Below are positions 9,196-17,338 of a stretch of DNA of 64,000 nt, in pieces (the stretch's first letter is position 1; every line of letters starts with the position of its first letter). Source of the stretch: Gammaproteobacteria bacterium (GTDB lineage: Bacteria > Pseudomonadota > Gammaproteobacteria > Eutrophobiales > Eutrophobiaceae); assembly GCA_003250975.1 (NCBI GenBank), contig QKIY01000030.1, forward strand, positions 1-64,000, read 5' to 3'. The notes under the pieces were generated by a model, which searched no databases, was not told where the DNA came from, and saw only the letters and a list, made by a program, of their open reading frames with translations. Both the position numbers and the translations under genes were made by a program.

Positions 9196-9460
9196 GCAGG
9201 GCAGGGACGAATCTTGAACCTAGTGTGCCGGGCTGATAGTTTTTTAAAGTAGTATGCTCAAGCGATTAATAGTTGGAAATCGATAATTGCAGGATCTCTG
9301 GATAAAATAAGTTACGGCCTTATTGTGTCAGTTTCCATAATCTGGAATCCGCGCCTGTCTGGGCATGTGACTGAATATTCTGGTGAATATTACATTTTTG
9401 AAATTATAAGGCAATACAAACGGAGCAGGATGTAGCTATGCTGGAGATTCATTAATTAAT
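9196..9460 (-). other. Intergenic gap inside the pigment operon
   Basis: There is no credible gene in these 265 bases. The gap stands out because all other genes of the minus-strand pigment operon overlap or abut. It is AT-richer than the flanks and could hold a secondary promoter for the ketosynthase-to-glycosyltransferase half. I could not pick a clear -35/-10 pair or a terminator by eye. Confidence 0.5.
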
Positions 9461-11782
9461 TCAGGGCATTGACTTTCCTGCACCAGCCATTGCCGAAGCG
9501 AGAAAAAAGCAAAGAGTGGCCCCAAGGCTTGCGGTAAGGCCAATGGCATGAAGCACCGGGATGGGGGAGGTGGCCAGAATACCGAAAACGGTTACTGTTG
9601 ATAAAGCACACACGGACAAGGCATGGGTCGTATTTGATATATCCTCGTCCCGCTTTCCCGGGCGATGGAAAAAGAGGCTGTAATCGATGCCGATGCCTAC
9701 TGTAAGCAATAGCGCGATAAGGTGAAATAGGGACAAGCGCTCACCGATGCCACCCAGCAGGGCTGCAACAAGCCCTGCTGCAAGGATAACCGGAAATAAT
9801 ATCCTGAACGCCCTTTTTAATGATCGCAGGCCAACTGACAACAGTGCCACGATAAGTAATATACCGAGTAACACTCTTTCGAGGGTACTGTTGCGGAAAT
9901 CCGTGAGCAGTTCTGTTGATGCTTCTTTCAGGTCAAGCAGATAGATATCTTTAAATTGCTGGCGAGACCACCACTTCTGGAACTCCCCTCTGGAGTCAAT
10001 GCCGGAGAGGAGAATGATTGCCTGCCATTCTTGTCCTGTATTCATCAACAAAGTTTGTACTTTAGACCCTATGAGGGTGTCCTCCATGTCGTCCAGGGTA
10101 AGCGGGGGGAGATTTTTGCTTTCCGTTAATGCTTCAATGAACGGATTGAACGCGTCCTGTTTATAGGGCAATCCCTGCATGGCTGAGATGACCATCTGTC
10201 TTGCTATCCTGCTGTCCGGAAGTGATGCCTGCCGCAATTTTTGTGTTGCCATGCTTGGTAAATAACGTGTAGGCGTATCGAATCCGGTAATCAGTCCCAG
10301 TTCAACAGCCTGTTGCAGCTTGTCGGTAATCTCTTCACTGGTTCTTAAGACCGTTTCAGGATCCGCGCCATTCATCACAATCAATTGACTTGCATCAGGC
10401 GTTCCAATTGCATTTCTCAGGGTATTATTGAGCTGGCGTTCTTTTGCGGTTAGGGGGCTTAATGCTGACAAGTCAGTTTCCCATTCAGGTGGTGAAATGG
10501 ATAACAGTAACACAAGAGTAACGGTTGCGATAATGAGGATAAAACGGGCAGCATACCGTGAAAAAGGAATGAATGATTTAAGGCCGCTTATTAAATCCCG
10601 GCGTGTGCCCGGCATCTTGGCTGAAATGATCAGTGATGGCAAAAACCATCTGCTGATGGCGGCAGCTGTTAACAGGCCTGTTATTGTAAAGGCTCCAAGT
10701 TGGGCAAGGCCATTAAAATCCTGTCGTGCGAAGGCCAGATATCCAATACACGTGGTTATTACACCAAGCCGCAGTGTGGGCCAGATATGTAGCATGGATT
10801 GTAGCGGAGTCCTGGAAGTCGTCATGTGACTGAACAGGTGAATCGGGTAGTCTATTGCGACACCCAGTAAGGTAATCCCGAATATCAGGGTTATGCCGTG
10901 TATATTCCCAAACAGTACTGAAGTAATTACAGCTCCCGCCAGTAACCCGGTGACTACCGGCATCCCGCTTAGAATCAGCAAATAAGGTGAACGGTATGCC
11001 ATTAACAGAAACAGGGTGACCAGTAAACCTGCCGTGATAGAAAGAACCTTCAGATCAGATCGGATAGTATTGCGTGAATTGTGGGCAAACACCGGTGTAC
11101 CGGAAAGCAATATCTCGGTGCCATCTGCGGCATCTGATTTAGAGAATGCGGCATGAATGGCATGAATAGCCTGCTCTTGGGCCTGGGGATCGAAACCTGA
11201 CGACTTGGTTATAGCGACAATCAGGGCCCGCTGGCCGTCCGGTGTAAACCAGACACCGTCAATTGAATTTTGTTGCTGATCAGGTCGCCATGAGGTGATG
11301 ATCTTGCGAAAGGAGGCTATTGGATCGGCTTGCAGATATTCAATATCTGTAAGCGGAAGGGCACTGCCAAGTTCCACGAGCCTTTGCTGGAACTCATGAT
11401 GCAATGATTGTTCACTGAAGGCCATGGCATTGATGCCGGGATCAAGCAGATAGCGGTAGCGAAATATAATCTCCAGTTTGTCCGGAGCAATGGCACCCCC
11501 ATTGCTGACATGGGAAAACAGGCCGTCTTTTTCAAGGAGCGTGACCATACGGCGACTTGTGATTGCTAGATCCTCTGCAGGGGAGTTCCCCAGTGCTATT
11601 ATTATCAATCTGCTGGCAGGGCCTGTGCGCGCCAACGATACAGCCAGTTTCTGTTCCTGTGTGGCTCCCCGGGGCAGGAACTGGGTCAGGTCACTGGTAA
11701 TGGAAACTGTACCTCGCAGGTAAATGATCCCTGCGATGATCAATAACACCCAGAAAAACAGTAGGAGGAGTGGTCTAGTCAT
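9461..11782 (-). CDS. MMPL/RND-type exporter of the aryl polyene cluster
   Basis: A large inner-membrane transporter of 773 residues with the MMPL layout. It has one N-terminal transmembrane helix, a periplasmic loop of about 200 residues, a bundle of five or six helices (about 235-400), another periplasmic loop, then a second helix bundle containing GIGIDYSLFFHRPGKRDED. Exporters of this type sit in aryl polyene and xanthomonadin clusters and are thought to move the lipid-linked pigment out of the inner membrane. It overlaps the LolA-like gene by 8 bases, which suggests a pair that hands cargo from membrane to periplasm. Confidence 0.92.
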   Translation of the reverse strand: MTRPLLLLFFWVLLIIAGIIYLRGTVSITSDLTQFLPRGATQEQKLAVSLARTGPASRLIIIALGNSPAEDLAITSRRMVTLLEKDGLFSHVSNGGAIAPDKLEIIFRYRYLLDPGINAMAFSEQSLHHEFQQRLVELGSALPLTDIEYLQADPIASFRKIITSWRPDQQQNSIDGVWFTPDGQRALIVAITKSSGFDPQAQEQAIHAIHAAFSKSDAADGTEILLSGTPVFAHNSRNTIRSDLKVLSITAGLLVTLFLLMAYRSPYLLILSGMPVVTGLLAGAVITSVLFGNIHGITLIFGITLLGVAIDYPIHLFSHMTTSRTPLQSMLHIWPTLRLGVITTCIGYLAFARQDFNGLAQLGAFTITGLLTAAAISRWFLPSLIISAKMPGTRRDLISGLKSFIPFSRYAARFILIIATVTLVLLLSISPPEWETDLSALSPLTAKERQLNNTLRNAIGTPDASQLIVMNGADPETVLRTSEEITDKLQQAVELGLITGFDTPTRYLPSMATQKLRQASLPDSRIARQMVISAMQGLPYKQDAFNPFIEALTESKNLPPLTLDDMEDTLIGSKVQTLLMNTGQEWQAIILLSGIDSRGEFQKWWSRQQFKDIYLLDLKEASTELLTDFRNSTLERVLLGILLIVALLSVGLRSLKRAFRILFPVILAAGLVAALLGGIGERLSLFHLIALLLTVGIGIDYSLFFHRPGKRDEDISNTTHALSVCALSTVTVFGILATSPIPVLHAIGLTASLGATLCFFLASAMAGAGKSMP

Positions 11783-12344
11783 TGTCCGCAGTAATCTTCA
11801 TGAATGTCGTGTTGCCGGACAACTCCACTGTTTTTGCTGACTGAATTAAAGCGCCACTGCCCGTCATTTGTATAGTTCTGATGCGTGTACGCACATATTC
11901 ATCCTTTGGCGATAAATTCAGTGTCCAGTTATCCAGAGTACCCGATAGATCAGCATCAAAGTATTGCATTAATGTCTTGCTGTCCCCGGAAAGTGTTGCC
12001 CGGTAGGATTCAGCAAAAGCACGAATCAGTGGATGGCTGTCCAGATGAAGTGTCTGTTTTTCGGTTGCGGTCTCTATGTATAATGTTTCACCGCTTATCT
12101 CAAACAGGGAGGGCGATGGTTTGTTAACTACTTTTTTCAGGTAGTCAGGGGCATGATAACTGAGGGTACCTTCAAGGATCAGTGGCGCAGTTAATAATGT
12201 CAGTTGTTTTCTTTCTGTAAATTTTGCATTGGCGTGAGTAGTTTTGGAAAATTCTTCCATTAATTCTTCAAGCGAAATCTCTGCAAATGCATATTGGCAT
12301 ACACAGAATCCCAACAGGAATAGTATTGTTCTTGATTTATACAT
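11775..12344 (-). CDS. LolA-like periplasmic lipid carrier
   Basis: A predicted periplasmic protein of 189 residues with a Sec signal peptide ending near AFAEIS, followed by a LolA/LolB-like half-barrel domain (FTERKQLTLLTAPLILEGTLSY, read in two parts around residues 43-65, and YHAPDYLKK). It probably carries the hydrophobic pigment or its lipid carrier to the outer membrane together with the MMPL exporter. The ATG at 12344 is preferred because GGGA lies about 5 bases upstream and it overlaps the acyltransferase stop region. In-frame ATG codons at 12350 and 12362 are possible. Confidence 0.88.
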   Translation of the reverse strand: MYKSRTILFLLGFCVCQYAFAEISLEELMEEFSKTTHANAKFTERKQLTLLTAPLILEGTLSYHAPDYLKKVVNKPSPSLFEISGETLYIETATEKQTLHLDSHPLIRAFAESYRATLSGDSKTLMQYFDADLSGTLDNWTLNLSPKDEYVRTRIRTIQMTGSGALIQSAKTVELSGNTTFMKITADND

Positions 12345-13233
12345 CAGCATCCCAAAACTCATAAAAATTAAACCAGTTATAGGGAGACTGCCGTGCGTGG
12401 AATGTCAGCCTATCAGCATATTTTTGCAGCCAGCGCGTCATGTCGCAATCGTGCTGCTCACGTTCAATTATGATTTTTTCTGCGAATGCTTCGAAATATA
12501 TATCATAGCGGTTGGTTCCGTTATATATACCGAAAAACAATATAACGGGAACACTTAACACCGAAGCAGCCAGTATGGGTCCTGTTGGCAATTCTGCTTT
12601 TTCACCCAGCACCTCGCAAGGTATTGTTTGATCAGCCTCAACAGCCCTGTCTCCCAGTATTCCAACTAGATATCCTTGTTGCAGGTACTCATGTACCTTG
12701 AGAAGTGAATCCGGTTTGCCAAGTTTTATTATGCTTTTACCGACCTCCGGGTTCAGGGAATGCAGCAGTCGCGTGATAGTCTCATTATGTTCTTCCTGCA
12801 TAACGACTTTGACAGGGAGCTTGTACTTAGAAATACCCAGCGCCCTTAGGGCTTCAAAGCTGCCAATGTGTGAACCGAGCAGTATACATCCGCTTCCTTC
12901 AGCAAGCTGCCTCTCAACCAGATCAAGGTTATGAATCCGGATATCAAGCAAGGAAAATCTGCCAGTCAATAGAAAAACCCGATCAAGGATAGTTGCTGAA
13001 AAATGGAAAAAATGCCTGGCGACATGCCATGGACGTACGGGGTAATTCAGAACACGGCACAGGTAATCATATGATGCCCGACGGGCTGATGGTGCAAAAA
13101 GCAGAAAGTAAAAGGTTATGGGGTAAAGTATCAGACGTGATGTACTTCTGCCGAGGTGGATAGCTATCCAGCGTATCAAATAGAGCATAAAGGGCGTACC
13201 CCGCTCCTTCTGGTTTTTCCAGCTCAGGCTCAC
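12337..13233 (-). CDS. Lysophospholipid-type acyltransferase (LpxL-like) of the pigment cluster
   Basis: A 298-residue inner-membrane acyltransferase with the HX4E catalytic box in GSHIGSFEALRALG, a GILGDRAV segment and a SVPVILFF segment typical of the LPLAT/HtrB group. The N-terminal SWKNQKERGTPFMLYLIRW is characteristic of the aryl polyene cluster acyltransferases. It probably transfers the polyene, or a fatty acid, onto a glycerol-type lipid head group. Its start overlaps the dehydratase stop by 4 bases. The window holds a second, more LpxL-like acyltransferase at 61.9 kb with a different neighbourhood. Confidence 0.9.
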   Translation of the reverse strand: MSLSWKNQKERGTPFMLYLIRWIAIHLGRSTSRLILYPITFYFLLFAPSARRASYDYLCRVLNYPVRPWHVARHFFHFSATILDRVFLLTGRFSLLDIRIHNLDLVERQLAEGSGCILLGSHIGSFEALRALGISKYKLPVKVVMQEEHNETITRLLHSLNPEVGKSIIKLGKPDSLLKVHEYLQQGYLVGILGDRAVEADQTIPCEVLGEKAELPTGPILAASVLSVPVILFFGIYNGTNRYDIYFEAFAEKIIIEREQHDCDMTRWLQKYADRLTFHARQSPYNWFNFYEFWDADV

Positions 13234-13541
13234 TTGGTTTTTTTATTCGATTGCAGGATGAGAGTACCACTATTGAGCAGCAACCCCTCTACATGACACT
13301 TGAATTTTATAAGCCTGGAATCTGCTTTTTGAAGCTCGATAGTAAAGCAATTATCCGGTTTTAATGGATGACTAAACTTTACAGCCTCAAAACCTTGAAT
13401 CTGGTGATCAGGCATCCATTTTTTCACTGCGGTCAGTACTTCGTGCAGTATTATTACGCCGGGCACGACAGGATTACCCGGAAAATGTCCTGCCAGGCTT
13501 GGATGTGCAGCGGGGACAGTACACTCACATGTAAAGCTCAA
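13230..13541 (-). CDS. FabZ-like 3-hydroxyacyl-ACP dehydratase (ApeI-like)
   Basis: A small hotdog-fold protein of 103 residues with the signature AGHFPGNPVVPGVIILHE (catalytic His at about residue 19). This is the FabZ/FabA-type dehydratase motif. It likely forms the double bonds of the polyene with the second dehydratase at 6774-7214. The start is TTG, overlapping the ligase stop as TTGA. No ATG is available before the conserved region, so TTG is probably real. Confidence 0.88.
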   Translation of the reverse strand: MSFTCECTVPAAHPSLAGHFPGNPVVPGVIILHEVLTAVKKWMPDHQIQGFEAVKFSHPLKPDNCFTIELQKADSRLIKFKCHVEGLLLNSGTLILQSNKKTK

Positions 13542-14914
13542 TCAGTATTCCTCATTTTATCAAGCAGTTCCAACAAGGCTGAGCGTGCGAGTTTTCCGGT
13601 TTCGCTACGGGGAAGTTTGTCAACAATATATAATGGACGTGGCAGAAATACTGCGTCGATTTTTAATGCAAGCTTGTTTCTGATTTCAACAGCATCAAGG
13701 GCGGGTGAAACGACTAGCGCAGCCAGCTTGGTATGCTTATTATCATCTGAATCTGGGATGATAAAGGCGGCATCAAGAATGCCATCAATACTACGTAACC
13801 GGCAGTTGAGATCCTCGAGTGAGGCACGTTTGCCTCCAATAATGATCATGTCGGCATTACGCCCATGCAGGATAAACTCCCGGTCGTTTATTACCTCTAT
13901 AACATCCTGGAGTGGAATATCTTCAGGCAGATTAGGGCCTGATACAAAACAATTGTCTGCTTTTTGTTTCAGGCTGATATCATCATAAAGTAGCCAGTGT
14001 TTATCAGTAACTGTTCTCCTGCTTGCCATGGAATTTGCTTCTGTACAACCATAAATTTCCATAATTGGGCAATTGAATAGTTCTTCAGCCTGGATAGCAA
14101 GTGATTTATCCAGTGGCGCGGTGGCAGATATTACTAAATCTATTCTGGGCCATTCGAGACCGGTTTCCACGCATGATTTCATATGAATAGGTGTTGTAAT
14201 AAGAACGCGCGGTTCAGGCACATTCCTTAGTGCGCAATTTATATCTGCGGGGAAAAATATTTTATTGGTATAGACACTGACACCGTTAATTAACGGATTT
14301 AGGATGGATGTTTCCAGACCATACATATGTTGCGGCGGAACCGTCACAAAAATAGTTTGTATGCCGGATTTTTTGCCAAATCCAAAACGTTTTTGTTTCA
14401 TCCGTGCTCCAAGAATAAGGTCTTTCCAGAATTTCTGATGGGGACGCGCCTTGCCGGTACTGCCGGATGTAAAGGCAATAGCCGCAAGATGCCGCCCTGG
14501 TATCAGGGGCACAGGATATGTTTCTTCCGTATCGCCGGGCCTATTAATATTTATCTTGTGTACCGGAATGTCTAGGTCCGGTTCATTTGTATCACACAGA
14601 CAATATGCACCTGAATATTCGTGCGCAATTTCCTCAATTACATGGACAGCGCGATTGGGTGGTAGCAGGTTAGTCTGTTTCCTGACCAGTAATGCCGAGA
14701 AACCGACGAGAAACCAGTAACGGTCTTCACAGAGATTAATCGCATATTGACCTTCAGGCAGCCGGGAGGCAGCAATGTAGACATCTTTAAGGAATGCCTG
14801 CCTGCTTATTGCAACACCATTGTGCCAAGCGATAGTATCACTAGCAGCGTGTGATTGTATAAGCGGGAAATTGTCACTGCTTGCGAGCAGACTGTTGTTA
14901 TTTATTGAGTTCAC
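13538..14914 (-). CDS. AMP-dependent aryl-ACP ligase
   Basis: An ANL-superfamily enzyme of 458 residues expected to adenylate a hydroxybenzoate-type starter and load it onto the ACP. Motifs in order are the phosphate loop FTSGSTGKARPHQKF (about residue 149), the A5-like EIYGCTEANSMASRR, the A8 hinge HGRNADMIIIGGKRAS, and the C-terminal LPRSETGKLARSAL with the catalytic Lys. The divergent chorismatase gene at 17335-18378 supplies a plausible substrate, 3-hydroxybenzoate. It overlaps the membrane protein gene upstream by 17 bases. Confidence 0.9.
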   Translation of the reverse strand: MNSINNNSLLASSDNFPLIQSHAASDTIAWHNGVAISRQAFLKDVYIAASRLPEGQYAINLCEDRYWFLVGFSALLVRKQTNLLPPNRAVHVIEEIAHEYSGAYCLCDTNEPDLDIPVHKININRPGDTEETYPVPLIPGRHLAAIAFTSGSTGKARPHQKFWKDLILGARMKQKRFGFGKKSGIQTIFVTVPPQHMYGLETSILNPLINGVSVYTNKIFFPADINCALRNVPEPRVLITTPIHMKSCVETGLEWPRIDLVISATAPLDKSLAIQAEELFNCPIMEIYGCTEANSMASRRTVTDKHWLLYDDISLKQKADNCFVSGPNLPEDIPLQDVIEVINDREFILHGRNADMIIIGGKRASLEDLNCRLRSIDGILDAAFIIPDSDDNKHTKLAALVVSPALDAVEIRNKLALKIDAVFLPRPLYIVDKLPRSETGKLARSALLELLDKMRNTD

Positions 14915-15518
14915 TGATTTTTACCTGGGTGAGTTTATATATAAAACGGGGAAAACTCAGATGCCCTCTGTCATCAAGATAGTGGATCCGGATGTAATAC
15001 TCCCCTGCAAAAACCAGAGCGATAAAGAGATAGTTAAGTATATTGACGAACAATGACCAGATCTCAATAGATGCAAACAGGGCCAACAGGAGTGATTCAA
15101 CTGCCAGGAAGATAAAAAACAATACCCATATTTTCGTAACACGTCGCGTATAGATGACAGCTTTTGGATCAAGCTCGCCGCGGAAATAAATTGCATATAG
15201 TGTAATGATTGGCGTTTTACCAGGCAGCAATGACTGGCCGAAATATAACGCGAGGCCTGCATTAATTAATAGGGGCATCAGGTAGAGAATGAATTGGCTA
15301 TGTATGTTAATTACTGATGACAATACAATTACAGCTCCGGCAGATACAAAGCCCAGTAATAATCTGCCAGACCATTTGTTTGAAAATAACAGGATAAATG
15401 CCGACAGCAGGATCAGGAGCGCGGTAATGGTATATCCATTGATAATCGCGAGGTGTATTGACACTGGATAGGCAATCAACAGTGCCAAGAGCAACATGGG
15501 CCTGGCCTGAAATCCCAT
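14898..15518 (-). CDS. Polytopic membrane protein of the aryl polyene cluster
   Basis: A predicted inner-membrane protein of about 206 residues with five or six hydrophobic helices and a short cytosolic C-terminus. It matches the conserved COG4648-type membrane protein that accompanies ACP and ligase genes in aryl polyene clusters; its biochemical role is unknown. The ATG at 15518 (MGFQARPML) is preferred because it falls just after the ACP stop at 15523 and removes an implausible hydrophilic N-terminal extension. A possible purine-rich ribosome site (GAAAAAAG) lies upstream. Confidence 0.82.
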   Translation of the reverse strand: MGFQARPMLLLALLIAYPVSIHLAIINGYTITALLILLSAFILLFSNKWSGRLLLGFVSAGAVIVLSSVINIHSQFILYLMPLLINAGLALYFGQSLLPGKTPIITLYAIYFRGELDPKAVIYTRRVTKIWVLFFIFLAVESLLLALFASIEIWSLFVNILNYLFIALVFAGEYYIRIHYLDDRGHLSFPRFIYKLTQVKISELNK

Positions 15519-15522
15519 GCGA

Positions 15523-15807
15523 TTACTTTTTTCTTTTACTTTCAATGTGTTGGCAAAGCGATCGCAAATTTGAAAAGATCTTGACGTTATTACTATCATC
15601 AGACTTAAGCTGAAAACCGTAATTCTTGGAGATCACCAGTGAGAGCTCCAGGGCATCAATGGAATCAAGCCCAAGGCCATCCTTAAACAAGGGAGATTCA
15701 GGGTCAATATTTGCCGGTTCAATTTCCTCCAAATTGAGGGAAGTGACGATGAGTTGGGCAACTTCTTGCTCGAAAGGTGTTTGTGCAGCAATATCGCTTC
15801 CGTTCAT
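15523..15807 (-). CDS. Acyl carrier protein for polyene synthesis
   Basis: An acyl carrier protein of 94 residues with the phosphopantetheine attachment motif GLDSIDALELS, where Ser49 carries the prosthetic group. It is the first gene of the pigment operon. The start at 15807 is chosen because the predicted promoter -10 box overlaps the upstream in-frame ATG at 15864, and because the protein then begins at a normal ACP N-terminus. Many aryl polyene clusters encode two ACPs. Only this one is seen here. Confidence 0.9.
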   Translation of the reverse strand: MNGSDIAAQTPFEQEVAQLIVTSLNLEEIEPANIDPESPLFKDGLGLDSIDALELSLVISKNYGFQLKSDDSNNVKIFSNLRSLCQHIESKRKK

Positions 15808-15862
15808 GGCATTATGTGTATTATTTTTGTGAGGAATTGGTCTAAAAAATCGGTAAAATCCC

Positions 15863-15892
15863 ATTATATACAAGCAATTATAGGCTAGGCAA
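15863..15892 (-). promoter_or_regulatory. Candidate promoter of the pigment operon
   Basis: Read on the minus strand there is TTGCCT (15892-15887), an 18-base spacer and a perfect TATAAT (15868-15863), about 55 bases upstream of the ACP start. A second TATAAT at 15882-15877 lies within the spacer. This sits in the divergent region facing the halogenase gene, so both transcripts may be controlled from here. It was found by eye, with no experimental support. Confidence 0.4.
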
Positions 15893-15988
15893 TAAAATAT
15901 GGTGGCAACTGTACAGGCCTGACTTTTAATAATAAACCAATATGTTAGTTTTAGGTTCCAGGATAATACGATTTTCGGTTATGAACTT

Positions 15989-17338
15989 ATGATAAATCAA
16001 GAAAGGGAAGCGCGATCATGTGATGTGCTGGTTATTGGGGGCGGGCCGGCCGGTTCTACAATCAGCACACTATTGGCTGAAAAAGGCTGGCGGGTGGTCC
16101 TGTTGGAGAAAGAACGTCATCCAAGGTTTCATATCGGTGAATCCCTGTTGCCAATGAATCTTCCGATTCTGGAACGTCTGGGTGTCCTGGAAGATGTTCA
16201 CAGGATCGGGATTATCAAACATGCCGCTGAATTTGTCTCAGGCTATCAAGAAAAAAATAAACAGTGCTTCCGCTTCCGTAACGCCTTCAACAAGCACTAT
16301 CCCTATGCCTTTGAAGTACGCCGTTCTGAATTCGATCACTTGTTGTTGAAAAACAGCATTTCCAAAAATGTAGAGGTTTGCGAAGGGATAAAGGTTACAG
16401 ACGTGGAATTCAGGCCAGGAGGGCAAAGTATTGTCCAGGCAATAAGTGAGGATGGATTACCCAGTGAGTGGCAAGCCGGTTTTCTCGTTGACGCCTCCGG
16501 ACGGGACACACTGATATCCAGCAAAATGGGGTGGAAGAAAAAGAATAACAAGCACAACAGTGCCGCCATTTTTGGCCATTATCGCAATGTTGTTCGCCGT
16601 TCAGGTGATGATGAAGGCAACATATCCATCTACTGGTTCGATCATGGCTGGTTCTGGATGATCCCGTTAAGGGATAACATTATGAGCGTTGGCGCAGTAT
16701 GTTGGCCTGATTATTTGAAGACCCGCAAGACTTCTCTGGAAGAGTTTCTCATGCAGACCGTGAAGCTGTGTCCTGGTGTCCACGATCGCATGAAAGAGGC
16801 GAGGCCGGCGGGGAAGGTATATGCAACAGGAAATTATTCTTATAATTCAAAACACCTTTATCGAAAGGGTTGTTTACTTGTAGGGGATTCCGGGGCCTTT
16901 ATTGACCCTGTATTTTCCAGCGGTGTGTTTCTGGCTATGAATGCCGCTTGTCTGGGCGCTGAGGCTATTGACGGTGCGTTGAGAAATCCGGTAAAAGAAC
17001 CGGAACTGATGAAACAGTATGAGAAAATGGTTAAACGCGGTTTACGTACCATGTCATGGTTCATCTACCGTTTTACATCTCCCGTGATTCATTGGATGTT
17101 TATGAATCCAACCAAAAAATTCCGCATGGAACAGGCTGTTATATCCATGCTTTCGGGAGATGTCTTCTCGAAGTCACATATCCGTTACTCCCTGGCGCTG
17201 TTCAGGCTCGCCTATTACTGGTTTTCATTTATCAGGTGGCGCCAGGTGTTAACGGCGTATTTTGTCCGGCGCAAGGCCGTTCATCAGACATTCGCAGAAG
17301 AAACCCTGCTGGAAAAATCAGAGCAATTAAATATATGA
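15989..17338 (+). CDS. Flavin-dependent halogenase
   Basis: An FAD-dependent halogenase-family protein of 449 residues. Visible features are the N-terminal dinucleotide motif VIGGGPAGSTIS (about residues 15-26), HIGESLLPMN, Lys77 in GIIKHAAEFV (the position of the hypohalous-acid-binding lysine of tryptophan halogenases), and the halogenase signature WFWMIP at 221-226. GDSGAFIDPVFSSGVFLA near residue 300 is the second FAD-binding motif. It is divergent from the pigment operon and overlaps the chorismatase by ATGA. This fits halogenation of the aryl head group, as in the brominated xanthomonadins. It lacks a signal peptide, so it should act in the cytosol. A flavin reductase partner is not seen nearby. 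Confidence 0.88.
   Translation: MINQEREARSCDVLVIGGGPAGSTISTLLAEKGWRVVLLEKERHPRFHIGESLLPMNLPILERLGVLEDVHRIGIIKHAAEFVSGYQEKNKQCFRFRNAFNKHYPYAFEVRRSEFDHLLLKNSISKNVEVCEGIKVTDVEFRPGGQSIVQAISEDGLPSEWQAGFLVDASGRDTLISSKMGWKKKNNKHNSAAIFGHYRNVVRRSGDDEGNISIYWFDHGWFWMIPLRDNIMSVGAVCWPDYLKTRKTSLEEFLMQTVKLCPGVHDRMKEARPAGKVYATGNYSYNSKHLYRKGCLLVGDSGAFIDPVFSSGVFLAMNAACLGAEAIDGALRNPVKEPELMKQYEKMVKRGLRTMSWFIYRFTSPVIHWMFMNPTKKFRMEQAVISMLSGDVFSKSHIRYSLALFRLAYYWFSFIRWRQVLTAYFVRRKAVHQTFAEETLLEKSEQLNI

Noticed and set aside
13368-13988. Open frame of 206 codons on the plus strand over the dehydratase and ligase genes
   Set aside because: Antisense shadow; the minus-strand genes overlap in a coupled series and carry clear motifs.
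17056-17334. Upstream extension of the chorismatase reading frame into the halogenase gene
   Set aside because: The halogenase frame is conserved there, and the chorismatase family start and the ATGA overlap fit 17335.
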